DNA of 64,000 bases, from positions 372,001 to 436,000 of the forward strand of contig OX595994.1 in assembly GCA_951394045.1 (NCBI GenBank), written 5' to 3'. Under the pieces are notes generated by a model. It saw nothing but the letters and a program-made list of their open reading frames with translations, did no database searches and was not told the DNA's origin. The position numbers were made by a program, and so were the translations under genes. Positions 51,751 to 62,414 of this stretch are shown here, piece after piece. The DNA comes from Nitzschia sp. DOCU1. Lineage: Eukaryota; Bacillariophyta; Bacillariophyceae; Bacillariales; Bacillariaceae. Within the stretch, counting starts at the first letter, position 1. Every line of letters starts with the position of its first letter.

Positions 51751-51852
51751 CATTAGCAAGAACTGCTGTATTAAGCTTCGTAGCGGGACCCTTCACTGCA
51801 AGCAGTGCTCGAAAAGTGTCCTATTTGTCATTTTGTTTGTCAGTCCCGCAAC

Positions 51853-53748
51853 ATGGCTTTGTCTCGGCCGCCAGCAACAGCATCCAGCGAGCTACCGTGT
51901 GCCAGTGCCAGTACTGATAAAGAGAACCGAGCGGTCAGCATGAGTGAGCAGGTGCTGGGGTTGAAACCGTTGACTGACGACGGTGACGACCGGCCTCCCA
52001 TCCCCCTGCGAGTCCACGCGACGCTGGGACGGAACCCTAAAACTCCAACACCAGGACACGTCGACCTCGGTCTCACCAAGGACAATGCCTGTCACGTCAG
52101 TCGGAACGCCTGTGAAATCAAGTCCGTCACAGCGACACAACTGACTCTGACGGTCCCGCCCGACACGTTGGATCTCTATCAAAAGGGTAAACAGTACAAG
52201 CTCCGATATCGTCGGGGTTCATCTGCAGAAACAAAAGAACTAGATTCGGATCGTCTCGTGCTAAAGCCTGGAGACGTCTTGATCTTTTACGCCAAACCCC
52301 GGCCGCATTCGTTTGAAGTGGTTCAACTAGTAGCGCGTTTGCCATCCAAGGCAGCTGATGCGACGGCACAGCAACAGACAACGATCAGATCGTCTTCCTT
52401 TCGCAAGCAGAGTCCACGCAAAGTCGCATCGTCGTCGCTACCCAAACGCAAATTTACTGCTACTACAGCTGCTGCCGAAATTGTACCGGCGCCTCGGAAA
52501 AAAGTTTGTTCGGCCACGAACAAAACCTTCCTCACAACGGGAGAGAATCCCTTTAACTTTCCCTGGACTATTGCTAATGACAGTGTGGCACAGCAGGTTC
52601 AGAAGCAACGTGACCATGATCATGATGATGATCCTTCGTGGAGAGCGCTTGAAATCCTTCCGGCAAATAAGTCCACCACTACTACTAGTAGAACCACCAA
52701 CGACGACCAGTTCGAACATGATTCGGATGACGACGATGACGATGATACTCCTTTGTTCTTTCGTGTAAGAGACCTGCATGTGACGCACGCCAATACATTC
52801 TTGAAGGCTTTGCATTCGGACACTCCCAGTGCCTTTAAAACGTTATTGCAACTCTTGTTGAGCAATCGTCGTTTGCCGACGCTCAAGTTGTGTGAAGAGT
52901 TGGTACGTCGATTGACCCTTGGTTGCTCGGGAGGAACCACCCTGGAAGATGTTGCCCCCAAAAAGCAAAAGGGCAACCCGGAACCTGTTTGGGATGAGAA
53001 TCGGCTCGAGCTGGCGTACCACTATGTCGAGTCCGTCTTGCAGCAGCATCCTGAAGTGGCCTACGATCGATTCGCGGAAGCTGCAGGGTCGGATTACTGG
53101 CGGAACGTCCTGGAAGAATTGTGCAAACTCCCCTATGCTGTGGGTACAGAGGAAACTACTCGGATGGGCGTCAAGCACTCCTTGCTCCTTCATGTCTGTG
53201 CCATGAAACTTCTCTATCGCCTATTGAATGGTTTGATCCATCGAACGGGGACGGCGAGTCCATTGATTCGAGACTTGAATGAATACGGAGGCAAGGCTGC
53301 CTGTAAAGTCGCTGCCAATGCCATGGCACACATTTGGGTTGAATTCGGACAATACTTGTGCAATGATGAAATCGACGATGCGGATAATGATAGCGCGGAC
53401 TTGATGGCAGTCACGTTAGACTTGACGAGTCTATTGGGAAAAACCATGGTCCTGTTGCTTCGAAAGTTCGTGGTGATGGATATGGATTCCAAACAAGCTC
53501 GCAACAGCAGTAGCAATATGAAGGAAGCAGTGGACATTTTGTGGAACGCCTTGGACCAAAGGATTCAAAGACCTAGCAATACTAGCAATTGGTGGTCGTC
53601 CAAAAGCAACGGCAAAAGCAATATCCTTCATTTGAAATTACGTTGGATAGAAAGTCTGGACTGGCCCGATCTGGAAGACGCACTAGCCAAGCGTCTCCGT
53701 ATTTCCAAGGAATACAATGACGTCGAGGCAGCCGTCACGCGCAAATGA
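51853..53748 (+). CDS. FHA-domain protein with helical C-terminal region
   Basis: Single exon, 631 residues from MALSRPPATASSEL. Residues 50-155 look like an FHA phosphothreonine-binding domain: the strand and loop VHATLGRNPKTPTPGHVDLG supply the Gly-Arg of the family, and CHVSRNACEI supplies the Ser-Arg-x-[HA] loop. The His after SR, usual in FHA domains, is replaced (SRNAC). TLDLYQKGKQYKLRYRRG and LKPGDVLIFY finish the sandwich. A basic and Asp-rich linker (DSDDDDDDDTPLFF near 300) leads to about 320 residues of helix (LKALHSDTPSAFKTLLQLLL to the end) with no recognised domain. FHA proteins generally work in DNA-damage or cell-cycle signalling in the nucleus; that role is inferred here. Confidence 0.7.
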   Translation: MALSRPPATASSELPCASASTDKENRAVSMSEQVLGLKPLTDDGDDRPPIPLRVHATLGRNPKTPTPGHVDLGLTKDNACHVSRNACEIKSVTATQLTLTVPPDTLDLYQKGKQYKLRYRRGSSAETKELDSDRLVLKPGDVLIFYAKPRPHSFEVVQLVARLPSKAADATAQQQTTIRSSSFRKQSPRKVASSSLPKRKFTATTAAAEIVPAPRKKVCSATNKTFLTTGENPFNFPWTIANDSVAQQVQKQRDHDHDDDPSWRALEILPANKSTTTTSRTTNDDQFEHDSDDDDDDDTPLFFRVRDLHVTHANTFLKALHSDTPSAFKTLLQLLLSNRRLPTLKLCEELVRRLTLGCSGGTTLEDVAPKKQKGNPEPVWDENRLELAYHYVESVLQQHPEVAYDRFAEAAGSDYWRNVLEELCKLPYAVGTEETTRMGVKHSLLLHVCAMKLLYRLLNGLIHRTGTASPLIRDLNEYGGKAACKVAANAMAHIWVEFGQYLCNDEIDDADNDSADLMAVTLDLTSLLGKTMVLLLRKFVVMDMDSKQARNSSSNMKEAVDILWNALDQRIQRPSNTSNWWSSKSNGKSNILHLKLRWIESLDWPDLEDALAKRLRISKEYNDVEAAVTRK

Positions 53749-54513
53749 CGAACTGTCGGGAAAACATCTTTTCGTACCGACTATCTTCCCTTTGACTATA
53801 TAAAGGCCTGTCGGGTCGTTTTGGCGCATTGTGAACAAACAGCAGATGATCAATTGACGCTCTAAGGAAACAAGAATGCTATCATGAAATGGATGCTCTT
53901 CACTAGTCTGGAGTACTTCTAAGTATTGATTACCCGAGCAAATTGTAGCCAGTAGCTCCTCTAGTAGTATTCGTTTACACCGGGTACTATTGTTATCTAA
54001 AGGAAGTTGAATTGAGTAGTAGCTAACAACTGCAGCGATAATCTACTGTTTCACCTAGTTAATGAGCATCCATCGCGACGAAATCCGATGGCAAAAACGC
54101 AGTTGATGTTGTTCCTATCATCGCGACAAAAGTGCTCTTAGACTTGCTGCCGTCGAGACAAACAAATTCAATCATAGCTTTATCATACATTTATCGAGCT
54201 TCCTTTCATTTTGTTCGTCTGAAGGGACCAAGATTTGATTGATTCGTGAGCCACCGACACACCTACTACTAGCTAGCTGCTTTAATAGTGTAGCTACTAG
54301 CTAGAGAGGGACTCGTCGTCAGTGCATGGATGGCGCGTCCTCTAAGCATACTTGGCATTAGGCATACTGCCATTACATATGAAACCAGTTATTGTTGAGA
54401 GGGGGGGGGGGCGCGCACGTGCCACCCCCAACGCGAAAAGCTTTCAATTTTGACCATGATGGGCGGTCGACTCAAACCGTCGTTTCCTCCTCCCTGAACT
54501 ACAACTTTAAGCC
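53749..54513. other. Intergenic, no gene seen
   Basis: Contains CTAGCTAG/CTACTAGT-rich segments (near 54270-54305) and a long G-run at about 54401-54411 followed by GCGCGCACGTGCC. No coding frame. Confidence 0.5.
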
Positions 54514-57500
54514 ATGGATACATTGAATGAGCCGATCATCGAATCGGATAACGATGGCGGAAACTACGACGATTTTGTCACCAGCCAAGAAGATCTGGAT
54601 CCGTTGAGCAGCACCAGAAATATGGACATGAAGGATGCTGCGTTGGAAAGTAACCCTCAGGCAGAAGAAGAAAATAACGATGACGTTCAGGTGCTCAGTC
54701 CCCAGCAAGCGGAACGGGAATTCCGACGTAAACGTCGCCGTCTGCTATATCGACTGCTGAAACGGCCCGACAAGCCTCCCTCGTTTCTAGCTGTTTTGGA
54801 AGCCGAGCCGAAAGATGACGACGATGATGATTATGAGATTCCTCCCCCAATGGTCGTCGTTGACGTTGATGCCTATCTCGGGTTCAAAGCCAAGGAGGCT
54901 GTTCTCCCGCATATTGTACCTTCGAATGCACTTTCTTCTTCCGGTGAACTGCCACCTCGAAGGGCTAGAACGTCAACTTCCGACCATCCATCCCCGGAAG
55001 ATAAAAAGACACTAATGATCACAACTCCCGCCGAAGAGGGCTGGTACGAAGGATCTCGCATCATGGCCATGCCCGAGGATAGTACCTTCTTAGGTGATCT
55101 TCACGTGTGGGTACGACAGCACTTGGAATTCTTTTCAGCAACCGAATTGGATGTTCAGCAATCACAAGCGGGGCGTCGAACAAAAGCGGTTCGAGGCAAA
55201 GTGGGGATCCGTTGCATCCATTGTGCTCGCAACATTTTGCCAAAGTTGCAAGCGGGTAATACCAAAGTCTCGTGGCCACCAGGTGCTGTCACGTTCCCCT
55301 TGAATTTCGCCGGCTTGTACTCGGGGGCGAGTCAAAAGCCACAGTTGCACTTTGAGACCTGTCCTTATCTTCCACAAGATTCAGCCTTGGCCACTATGCT
55401 ACAAGAGGCAAGAGCCAATCAACAAGGGACGGCGAATTTGACGGGAATGGGAAAGCGCAAACGCATGGTACAAGGAATATCGGGTATCATGTTTTATGCA
55501 ATTTCATGCGAAAGAATTGGACTGCGAGAAATCGGCAATCAGGGGCTACGTTTTACTCGAGATTTGTCTTTAGAACCGCTGGATTTTGAAACCGTTCGCA
55601 TTCAAGTCGAGAGGGAACACCCCGATCTCATTCCAAGGCAATATCAAAACAACCAAGTCTTCTCCTCGCTTCCTCCAATGGTGAACAAGGTGCCTCGTCT
55701 AGGATTACCAGATGCTCCAGCTTCATCCGATGCGGTTTCAGTCGCCTCCCCGAACAGTTCCATGAATAAATCATCGTGTCTTACAACGCAGACAGTTTTG
55801 CAGAAATCTCTAGAGGAAGCCGATGATCCCAACCATCGTCTCATTCGTCGAAGCGACAAGAATATCTTGACGGATTACATGTTTCTCGCTATTGCGCAAA
55901 TGGCCATTTGCCACGCAACCAAGGAAGATTTTGGGACCCGAGGCAAGAAAACAAAAATGATGCGCGTGGGGTTTACGGGATTTTGTTGTCGACATTGTAT
56001 TCACGCCAACTCGGGTTACAGTTGTCGGAGTTTTTCGAGTGCGCCCGACAATTTGGCAAGTGCCATCTCCAACAGCTTTGTTCTGCATTTGCAAAAGTGC
56101 CCGTATACGCCGCCTGAAATCAAACTGGCACTGGCCTCTACCAAGAAGGTACATGCTAAGCAAATGGCACAATTGCCCTATGGTGGTCAGCGTCGAATGT
56201 TCTTCGAAATGTGGGATCGAATGAGGGCTGCTGATAACCCTCCTCCTGAGGGTGACGACCAAGACGACGATGATATAGAAGACAGTGAGGGGGGTCAGGG
56301 TGACGAAGATTGGAACCCCGACATGGATAATTCCAAAGACAATGACGACGATAATCATGCTGACACCGACAAGGCGAAGCCTTCAGCAACACCCTCGACG
56401 GTAGCTTCCTCCATTGTCGTAGATGCCAACCGCCCGAATGCGCGTGATGCAAACTTTCCTGTCGTCAATGACGCCGAAACACAGGCGGCTTTGAAATCGG
56501 CCGAAGCTCCCTGGGATCCCGCTATCAACGACCACCTCATCATGCCCGAAGACCGCTATTTGGTATCAGATTACGTTTTCTTGACTATGCGACAGCTCAA
56601 AGTTGCCATGCCGAGTCCAGACGATTTTCGGGGCAATCGCCGCAACAATATCGTTAGCCGTATGCCTGGCTTGTGCTGTATTCATTGCGCCCATGACCCG
56701 ACCTTCAATACACCTTCTGGTCGATCCTTCCCGTCCGCTCCTGATAACATGGCATGTGCATTGAACTCTTCCTTCTATAACCATATGCAACACTGCCCGC
56801 ACTTGGACGAATCCGTCAAACGAGCCCTTGTTCATCTCCGCAAGATCCACAGCCAGCAGTGCTCAAGTTTGACATTTGGTTCTCAACGTCGCTTTTTCAC
56901 CAAAGTATATGACAAGCTGAAACAGATCCCTATGACTGATGAACAGGTGGCATCCTTCTCTGCTGGTGGCCTGAACAGCGGCACCCCAAAGTCTGGCGGT
57001 ACTTCAAAGTCCAATAGGAGCTTCTCGCGACGTGACAATAAGGCGCCTGTTGTCGACGACCAGGTCTTTCGCGAGCATAATTTTGTCGCGGCAGGTACGA
57101 TTGGAATCCCCTATTGGACTTGTCTAAAGTGTCGAATGGTGCCCTTCGAGTTTCGTTCCATTGGAGCGGTTCACTACGCGCGTCCGGTTGTGGCGCACTT
57201 GCGCACGCACAGATCCGTCTGCTACGAGGATGGCTTATCTCCGGGTTGGGTCAACAACTCCATTCGAGAAATGTTTGCTGTATACAAGAACGACAAGCTA
57301 GGCGAGTCGCTCAGGCCCTTGATCGAGATTGTTCTGGGGAACGATTTTGACTTGGTAGAGCATTTTATGCATTGTATCGCTTCACGTGGTCGTGACGAAC
57401 TGGTTCCGGAAGAAATTCCCACTCGGGGCTGGTGGCTACGACTTCCCACATCGGTGGATTGGGCCAAAGTGGAATCTGCCTTTGAAGATGTGGCCAAGGC

Positions 57501-57855
57501 GCTCGAGCTGCCTTCCCCCAGACTCACTGATCACCCAAAGATTCTCCGGACCCTCGAAATCATGTCGCCTTGCCTTCAGGTGCAGCAGGCAGACGATGTA
57601 GCATCGAGCACAAAGGGTGATCAACCTGATTTGAGTATGGTGGCGCAACCGCAAGCTACGTCGAATACGCCTTCTGCCATATCGGAGACTAATGTCGAGG
57701 CGGCGTCCGTGGGTGGAGTTGTTGATGCACCGGCGGCTCCAAGCCCAGCTGCAGCGCCTGCACCGACCAGTGCGGAGGACGAAAATTCCAACGTAGACGG
57801 CAAGCCACCTACAGGAGGAATTGATCCGAATGTAGAACAATCTACTAGTAGCTAG
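54514..57855 (+). CDS. Large protein with four tandem Cys-His (C2HC-like) modules
   Basis: Single exon, 1113 residues. Residues 1-70 are acidic, followed by a basic RRKRRRLLYRLLKR. Modules start near residues 231 (RCIHCAR ... HFETCPYLP), 490 (CCRHCIH ... HLQKCPYTP) and 720 (CCIHCAH ... HMQHCPHLD). Each has C-x2-C, a F[SP]SAPDN[LM]A-type segment (diverged in the first), then H-x3-C-P. Modules two and three go on to a matched tail with a helix [ST]-x-[KR]K[IV]H-x(2)-Q and GGQRRMFFEMW or GSQRRFFTKVY. Before each lies an L-[TV]-[SD]-Y-[MV]-F-L helix. A fourth, shorter one (CLKCRMV ... HLRTHRSVCYEDG, 869-905) precedes a compact C-terminal domain. All metal ligands are present, so these are likely zinc folds. 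From general knowledge such modules occur in many diatom proteins. DNA binding is possible but unproven. Confidence 0.85.
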   Translation: MDTLNEPIIESDNDGGNYDDFVTSQEDLDPLSSTRNMDMKDAALESNPQAEEENNDDVQVLSPQQAEREFRRKRRRLLYRLLKRPDKPPSFLAVLEAEPKDDDDDDYEIPPPMVVVDVDAYLGFKAKEAVLPHIVPSNALSSSGELPPRRARTSTSDHPSPEDKKTLMITTPAEEGWYEGSRIMAMPEDSTFLGDLHVWVRQHLEFFSATELDVQQSQAGRRTKAVRGKVGIRCIHCARNILPKLQAGNTKVSWPPGAVTFPLNFAGLYSGASQKPQLHFETCPYLPQDSALATMLQEARANQQGTANLTGMGKRKRMVQGISGIMFYAISCERIGLREIGNQGLRFTRDLSLEPLDFETVRIQVEREHPDLIPRQYQNNQVFSSLPPMVNKVPRLGLPDAPASSDAVSVASPNSSMNKSSCLTTQTVLQKSLEEADDPNHRLIRRSDKNILTDYMFLAIAQMAICHATKEDFGTRGKKTKMMRVGFTGFCCRHCIHANSGYSCRSFSSAPDNLASAISNSFVLHLQKCPYTPPEIKLALASTKKVHAKQMAQLPYGGQRRMFFEMWDRMRAADNPPPEGDDQDDDDIEDSEGGQGDEDWNPDMDNSKDNDDDNHADTDKAKPSATPSTVASSIVVDANRPNARDANFPVVNDAETQAALKSAEAPWDPAINDHLIMPEDRYLVSDYVFLTMRQLKVAMPSPDDFRGNRRNNIVSRMPGLCCIHCAHDPTFNTPSGRSFPSAPDNMACALNSSFYNHMQHCPHLDESVKRALVHLRKIHSQQCSSLTFGSQRRFFTKVYDKLKQIPMTDEQVASFSAGGLNSGTPKSGGTSKSNRSFSRRDNKAPVVDDQVFREHNFVAAGTIGIPYWTCLKCRMVPFEFRSIGAVHYARPVVAHLRTHRSVCYEDGLSPGWVNNSIREMFAVYKNDKLGESLRPLIEIVLGNDFDLVEHFMHCIASRGRDELVPEEIPTRGWWLRLPTSVDWAKVESAFEDVAKALELPSPRLTDHPKILRTLEIMSPCLQVQQADDVASSTKGDQPDLSMVAQPQATSNTPSAISETNVEAASVGGVVDAPAAPSPAAAPAPTSAEDENSNVDGKPPTGGIDPNVEQSTSS

Positions 57856-58085
57856 CAGCAGCAGGGAGGTGAAACATTTTCTGCGCTGCAAAGGGATCGA
57901 ACACGCAGCGTTTACGGATTCGACTGCTAGAACGTTATGTGGAGGATGAAATTACTAGTTCAAAGAATATTCTTGCTCTTTTGTTATCTGCAGTTGTAAA
58001 TTTTGGATTTCGAGTAGTCGATAGCTCTTGTGCAATTAACAGAAAGGTCGTACTCGCCCTGTGACCAAATGAATGCATACTATAA

Positions 58086-59123
58086 TCACAAGCTCTCCAA
58101 ACGACGCTTCACAGACTCCACGTCGGCCGACGGATCCAGGTACTGAACTTGCTGTATACAATTGGAACCATCCTCGTTGCACGGTGTATTCACTTCTGTG
58201 AAGCTTCCAGGTGTAGCCCACGTAATGCTTTTTTCGATGCCCAAAACATTTTGCCCCATGAGAATTCTGAAATATCCCATTTCTCCCCAGTAGCTTCCCC
58301 AAGAATTGCGTACAATCCAGTACTGACGCCCGACTTGTTCGTCCTTACCCCAGCCCACAATGGATACAGCGTGGGTGGAATGAGTAGGGGCAGTCACGTT
58401 GTCAAAGATACCTCCTTGATAGTCGCCGAGAGCCTGTCCCCAGAGTCCTGCCGTCACGGGGCCTCGTGCAAAGATTTCCGCCTTGACTGCGTCAACGTCA
58501 TGTTGGTAGCTACCAAACTCTGCCACAGTAGCATTTGGAAAGACATCGATTTCAAAACAGTCTCCTTCTGGAGTACAGGTGCGGCAGGTGTTCATCGCAT
58601 TGCACGTGGTGTCGACATATGGACAAAATCCAAGGATGGATTCTTCGGAACATGCCAGATACGGAAAACAGGTCTCATATGGCACGAACCCATTACTTTG
58701 GATCCATGCAAAAGTGCGCAGCATACTACCTCCATGACAAGATCCAGCGTCTTTCCCACAATTCAAAATGTACTGAATCGAGAGCTGAATGTCTGCCCCC
58801 CTTCCACCACGAGCAATCTTGATCCGATCGGCCAGGCTACTCATACTGGCATGAGCCCAGCAGCTTCCACAGTATTGAGGAATATGTTGGTTCAAGTCCC
58901 GAGTCAAGAACGATCTGCCATTTATATTCCCCCAGTGAAAGTTGTCAGGAAGCAAGGAGGGGTCTAAGTAGGAAATCGGAAGTGGTCTCTCATAGTTGTT
59001 CTGCAGCGGCCAGTCGGAATCGTCCCAGAGTTCAGACCCCCAGCTGTCGGCAGCCAAGACACATGACGGCTTCCAAACGCAGACGACAAATGAAACGAGA
59101 AGACTCTTGATAGAAATCGACAT
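58086..59123 (-). CDS. Cathepsin X/Z-type cysteine carboxypeptidase
   Basis: Intronless, 345 residues from MSISIKSLLVSFVV; the frame extends six codons further to a TTG, so ATG 59123 was chosen. A signal peptide (1-25) and very short propeptide precede LPDNFHWGNINGRSFLT. H80-I-P-Q-Y-C-G-S-C88-W is the hallmark of cathepsin X: HIP is the mini-loop that limits the enzyme to one-residue carboxypeptidase action, and C88 is the nucleophile. The catalytic His is in THAVSIVGWG and the Asn in WIVRNSWGSYWG. Many paired Cys (CRTCTPEGDC) match the family. The usual I29 inhibitor is absent, as in animal cathepsin X. It acts in vacuole or lysosome-like compartments or outside. Closest named relative is CTSZ. 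Confidence 0.92.
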   Translation of the reverse strand: MSISIKSLLVSFVVCVWKPSCVLAADSWGSELWDDSDWPLQNNYERPLPISYLDPSLLPDNFHWGNINGRSFLTRDLNQHIPQYCGSCWAHASMSSLADRIKIARGGRGADIQLSIQYILNCGKDAGSCHGGSMLRTFAWIQSNGFVPYETCFPYLACSEESILGFCPYVDTTCNAMNTCRTCTPEGDCFEIDVFPNATVAEFGSYQHDVDAVKAEIFARGPVTAGLWGQALGDYQGGIFDNVTAPTHSTHAVSIVGWGKDEQVGRQYWIVRNSWGSYWGEMGYFRILMGQNVLGIEKSITWATPGSFTEVNTPCNEDGSNCIQQVQYLDPSADVESVKRRLESL

Positions 59124-59532
59124 TTCAGAATATACAATCAATCAGTAGTGAGGCCGCAGAGTGATGATAGCAGTGGTCATCATAGCATTGGATCGCTCGA
59201 TCTGTCGTCAGTTGAGAAGGAAAGATTTCAGCAGCGAGTAGTGGCGGACAGAGATGGACGCAGTGGAGGATACGGACGGTCCCGGACGAATCCAGGAATG
59301 ACATGACGTCGTCGAGAGATGGGAATGCGCGTCGCCGCGCGCGATTGATGAGTCAGGTCGGAAACTTCTATTTCGCCCGTCTTTGGCCTTGCTTTCCATT
59401 ACAATAGAGGATACGTGTTTACGACTGAATCAATGACAAACAAACAAAGAAGCTCATTATACGGTCTCGTTATCGGACATTAACGTTGACAGTCAAGTCG
59501 AAACAGCCTCGAACGAGAGAAAAGTGAGTGCA
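59124..59532. promoter_or_regulatory. Divergent promoter, cathepsin / methyltransferase
   Basis: The 409-base shared upstream region contains TGACGTCG at about 59308, a near match to the CREB/bZIP element. No other recognisable site. Confidence 0.3.
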
Positions 59533-60785
59533 ATGTCGGCCACAAGGAAGTGTGTTCTCGTCCTTGCATCGGCACTTGTAGCGTCGTCGACAGGGGCCTT
59601 TGTAACTCTGGAACGATTTTCGCCCAGTCGGTCGACGAAACTTTACGGGGCAACGGTTAGCGAGCAGGAAGAGTTGCAACTTCAAAAGAAAAGGCTATTT
59701 GAGCTTTTCGGAAAAGATTCAACGAAAGATACGGTTCTGGCCGACCCAATCACCAAAGAACCGATCGAAATCGTGTCGAAGGGGGTTCTTCTAGGCGGCA
59801 ATGCCGGTCGAAGTCGAGTGCAGTACAAGATCAGTTCTCCGAGCAATAAATTCCAGGGAAGCTCCGATACCTTTATCAACTTGCTAGAACCCGTCAAGGA
59901 TGAAAGTGTCCAAAGCTCGCCTCAGTCGCCGTTTGCAAGCGTCATGAAGCAAGCCATTCCATATGTTCCCGTGCCACTTCGAGCACCATTTGCAAGCTTG
60001 ACAGGAAATGGAGAATACGTCCCCATGAGAGATTTGTTCACAAGCCCAGCGGTGTCGTATGCATATGAACGAGGTTGGCGCCAAGGCTTTACTAGTGCCG
60101 GTTTCCCAGGACCAGATGTCGAAGCCGACATGGCTATGGACTACTTTGCACCCGTCGTTGCCCGAACCAACTATTCTGTGGTTGTTGACATGAGCTGTGC
60201 TACAGGTAGGTACTGCTTCTACCCCTCCCGCCCCCGATAGCGTTGACGTCGTTCGCGGCACTGACCACTTCTGTTTGGATTTCCTTCCTAGGCTTGTTTA
60301 CGAGGCGTTTTGCTTCTACCGACAAGTACTCGCGCGTTTTGGGTTGTGATTATTCAGAATCGATGTTGAATGAAGCTCGCCGCCGTATAGATGCGGAGCC
60401 AAAGTTGTCAGGCTTGAAGAAGACCACTTTGGAATTGGTACGGTTGGATGTCGGACAGATCCCGATGCGCAACGCAACCGTAGACTGCATGCACGCCGGA
60501 GCTGCCATGCACTGCTGGCCTGACCTGAATGCAGCGACCAGCGAAATATATCGTGTCTTGAAACCAGGCGGGCGATACTTTGCCACGACATTTCTTTCGA
60601 AATACTTTTCTGCTTTGTCTAGTATGGACAGTGCAGGATCCTCAGCCCCCTCACAACAAGCATTTCAATACTTTTCATCGGTGGATACACTTCGGGATCT
60701 TTTGGAACGGGGAGGATTTGAACGGGACAAGATCCAGATTGAAGTTTTGGGGACTGCCTGCGTGGTAATCCGGGCCGAGAAGTAG
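59533..60785 (+). CDS. Plastid SAM-dependent methyltransferase (UbiE-like)
   Basis: Exons 59533-60205 and 60292-60785 (86-base GT-AG intron, split Gly codon CAT-G-LFTRR) encode 388 residues. ATG 59533 was chosen over an upstream GTG. The N-terminus MSATRKCVLVLASALVASS then TGAFVTL fits a diatom plastid signal. An extra N-terminal domain (60-150) comes before the class I methyltransferase fold: VVVDMSCATGLFTRRF (motif I), VLGCDYSESMLNEARRR (acidic residue for ribose), VRLDVGQIPMRNATVDCMHA, and EIYRVLKPGGRYFATTF (post-motif). This is the layout of plant plastoglobule UbiE/COQ5-like proteins. Those may act on prenyl-quinones or other lipids; the substrate is unknown. The last 18 codons and 3' flank are copied about 1.7 kb downstream. 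Confidence 0.85.
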
Positions 60786-61239
60786 GCCCACAGTTCCGAG
60801 CATTTCACCCTCTTCTCTCTTCTTCTGTTCAACCTTGCTCCTGGCATGGTTCCGCAGCCAGCTGAAATCTTACCTTTTCGGAATACGTTCTTTTCTCTTG
60901 GTAGTAGTACTAGTACTAGTACTAGAGTAACAAATCAAAGTTCGCTTTTGCTTTTCTTTCCAGTTTTTGAACGCTGTCCCAAAAATCAGTGTAGGGTGAA
61001 GGTCTACTAATCCTACGGATCGAATTTATACCGGAATGGAGTTAGGGATTGAAAAGATCGTTCGCGCAAAAAGAGATATCTTCGGTGTCATCGCACACTT
61101 CCGACTACTCACCGATTGCTCTCTTGTTGTTATCTCTCCTAATCTGTCTTGCAGCTCAGAAAGCTCATTGTCATATCCTTTTCGCTCAGCATAGCATTCC
61201 GGGTGCATCATGTTCCACTTTGGTATCACGGCTCGCTGC
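60786..61239. other. 3' flank with TACTAG microsatellite
   Basis: Contains a short (TACTAG)-type run, GTAGTAGTACTAGTACTAGT, starting at about 60901, and is the source of most of the copied segment seen at 62415-62775. No gene. Confidence 0.6.
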
Positions 61240-62195
61240 ATGAAAGTGTTGTTGGTCCTTCTCGCACCAGTTCTGTGTCGCGCCGCGTCGTCCTCGTGGG
61301 CCTTGGACTCTCCACGTTTCCTTACATCGTTTGCGGCGTCGGAAAGGGACGGTCACTTGAGGGCTATCATCAAGAATCATCCACTCGATAAGGCCTGTGT
61401 TACGGTTAATTCCCTTGCAGGGACTCGACCGTGTAAAAAGAACCTATTTCTTGCTGGGACTGGAACGGCCTCTGGCATCTCGTCGACAGCCTTAACATTA
61501 CGAGGAGGCGCAAGTGCCGAGGATTTTGTTGGCGATGCTTACGACTGGTGCAATAATTCGGTGGTCCAGCTGCTCTTATAGCTGGGGCCGTTATTGCTAC
61601 ATTATACGAGAACCACCGTGGTGGGAGCCTCGACCTACGCAAGGGCGACTCCGCCTATGTCATGGCTGCAAAAAAGATGACCAATCTTTTGTTGCTAAGC
61701 GCTTTTGCCTTTCAAATTGTTTCTATATTTGTCACAACCGTGACAGGAACCATGCTGAGGAGCCGTGACTTCACATCAACAACTACGACCGCCCACAGTG
61801 CAATGTCGTTCTTGAGGGAACATTTTGAATTCGAGTTGTTGACATCGCGTTTGAGTTTCATGCAAGGTTTGGTGAACTGGCTAGCTGGTGTGGCATTGGA
61901 GCACACTATCCCACGGAGAGGAGAAGGTGGTGCGGCCAGGAAAATGGATCAATTTGTCGCAGTGTCTCTGGGGACTTTGATCATCTTGCTACTGAGTTTT
62001 TATAATACTCATTTGTCTTTCTATGGCAACTATTGGCAGATGGTACTTCGATGGACGTACGTGACGACGCACAGGTACATGGGCCAGTTCCGACCCTTGA
62101 GTTTCATTTACATTCCAGGGGCCATGTTTTCAATTTACAAGGGGATCTTGGCGTGGCAAGAGGGCGCATATTCGGAGGACATTGATGACAACTAG
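61240..62195 (+). pseudogene. Plastid/secretory multi-pass membrane protein with a one-base frameshift
   Basis: The 5' frame (start 61240, or 61210) opens with a signal peptide (MKVLLVLLAPVLCRAASSSW) and runs to DAYDWCNNSVVQLLL, stopping at 61581. In the next frame the text continues smoothly as FGGPAALIAGAVIATLYENH and then MTNLLLLSAFAFQIVSIFVT, ending at 62195. The switch lies at about 61553-61562 in CAATAATTCGG. One added base there would give one frame of about 318 residues. No GT-AG intron fits. The protein would have about four helices, including FVAVSLGTLIILLLSFYN and PLSFIYIPGAMFSIYKGIL. Either a recent inactivation, a base-calling error or translational frameshifting is possible. The family was not recognised. 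Confidence 0.55.
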
Positions 62196-62414
62196 CTATC
62201 CAACGATCTACTTCGATATGCACGTGGGCCAGAAGTATCGATTGAGGTTATTGTTGAGGAAAGATAGCGCAAGATGTTAGCCATGAGCTTATTCGTATAA
62301 AAACATTCGATAGCTATTCCTTCTTTTCCTTCTTTGCATTGAATGGACTCAGTACCAGGTGAATTGCTAGGCCCAACCCAAACCCCAGAGTCGGAGAGGT
62401 GACCGAAGCAAGGA

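Noticed and set aside
58149..58967. Plus-strand frame of 272 codons
   Set aside because: Antisense to the intact cathepsin X gene; no domain and unlikely composition.
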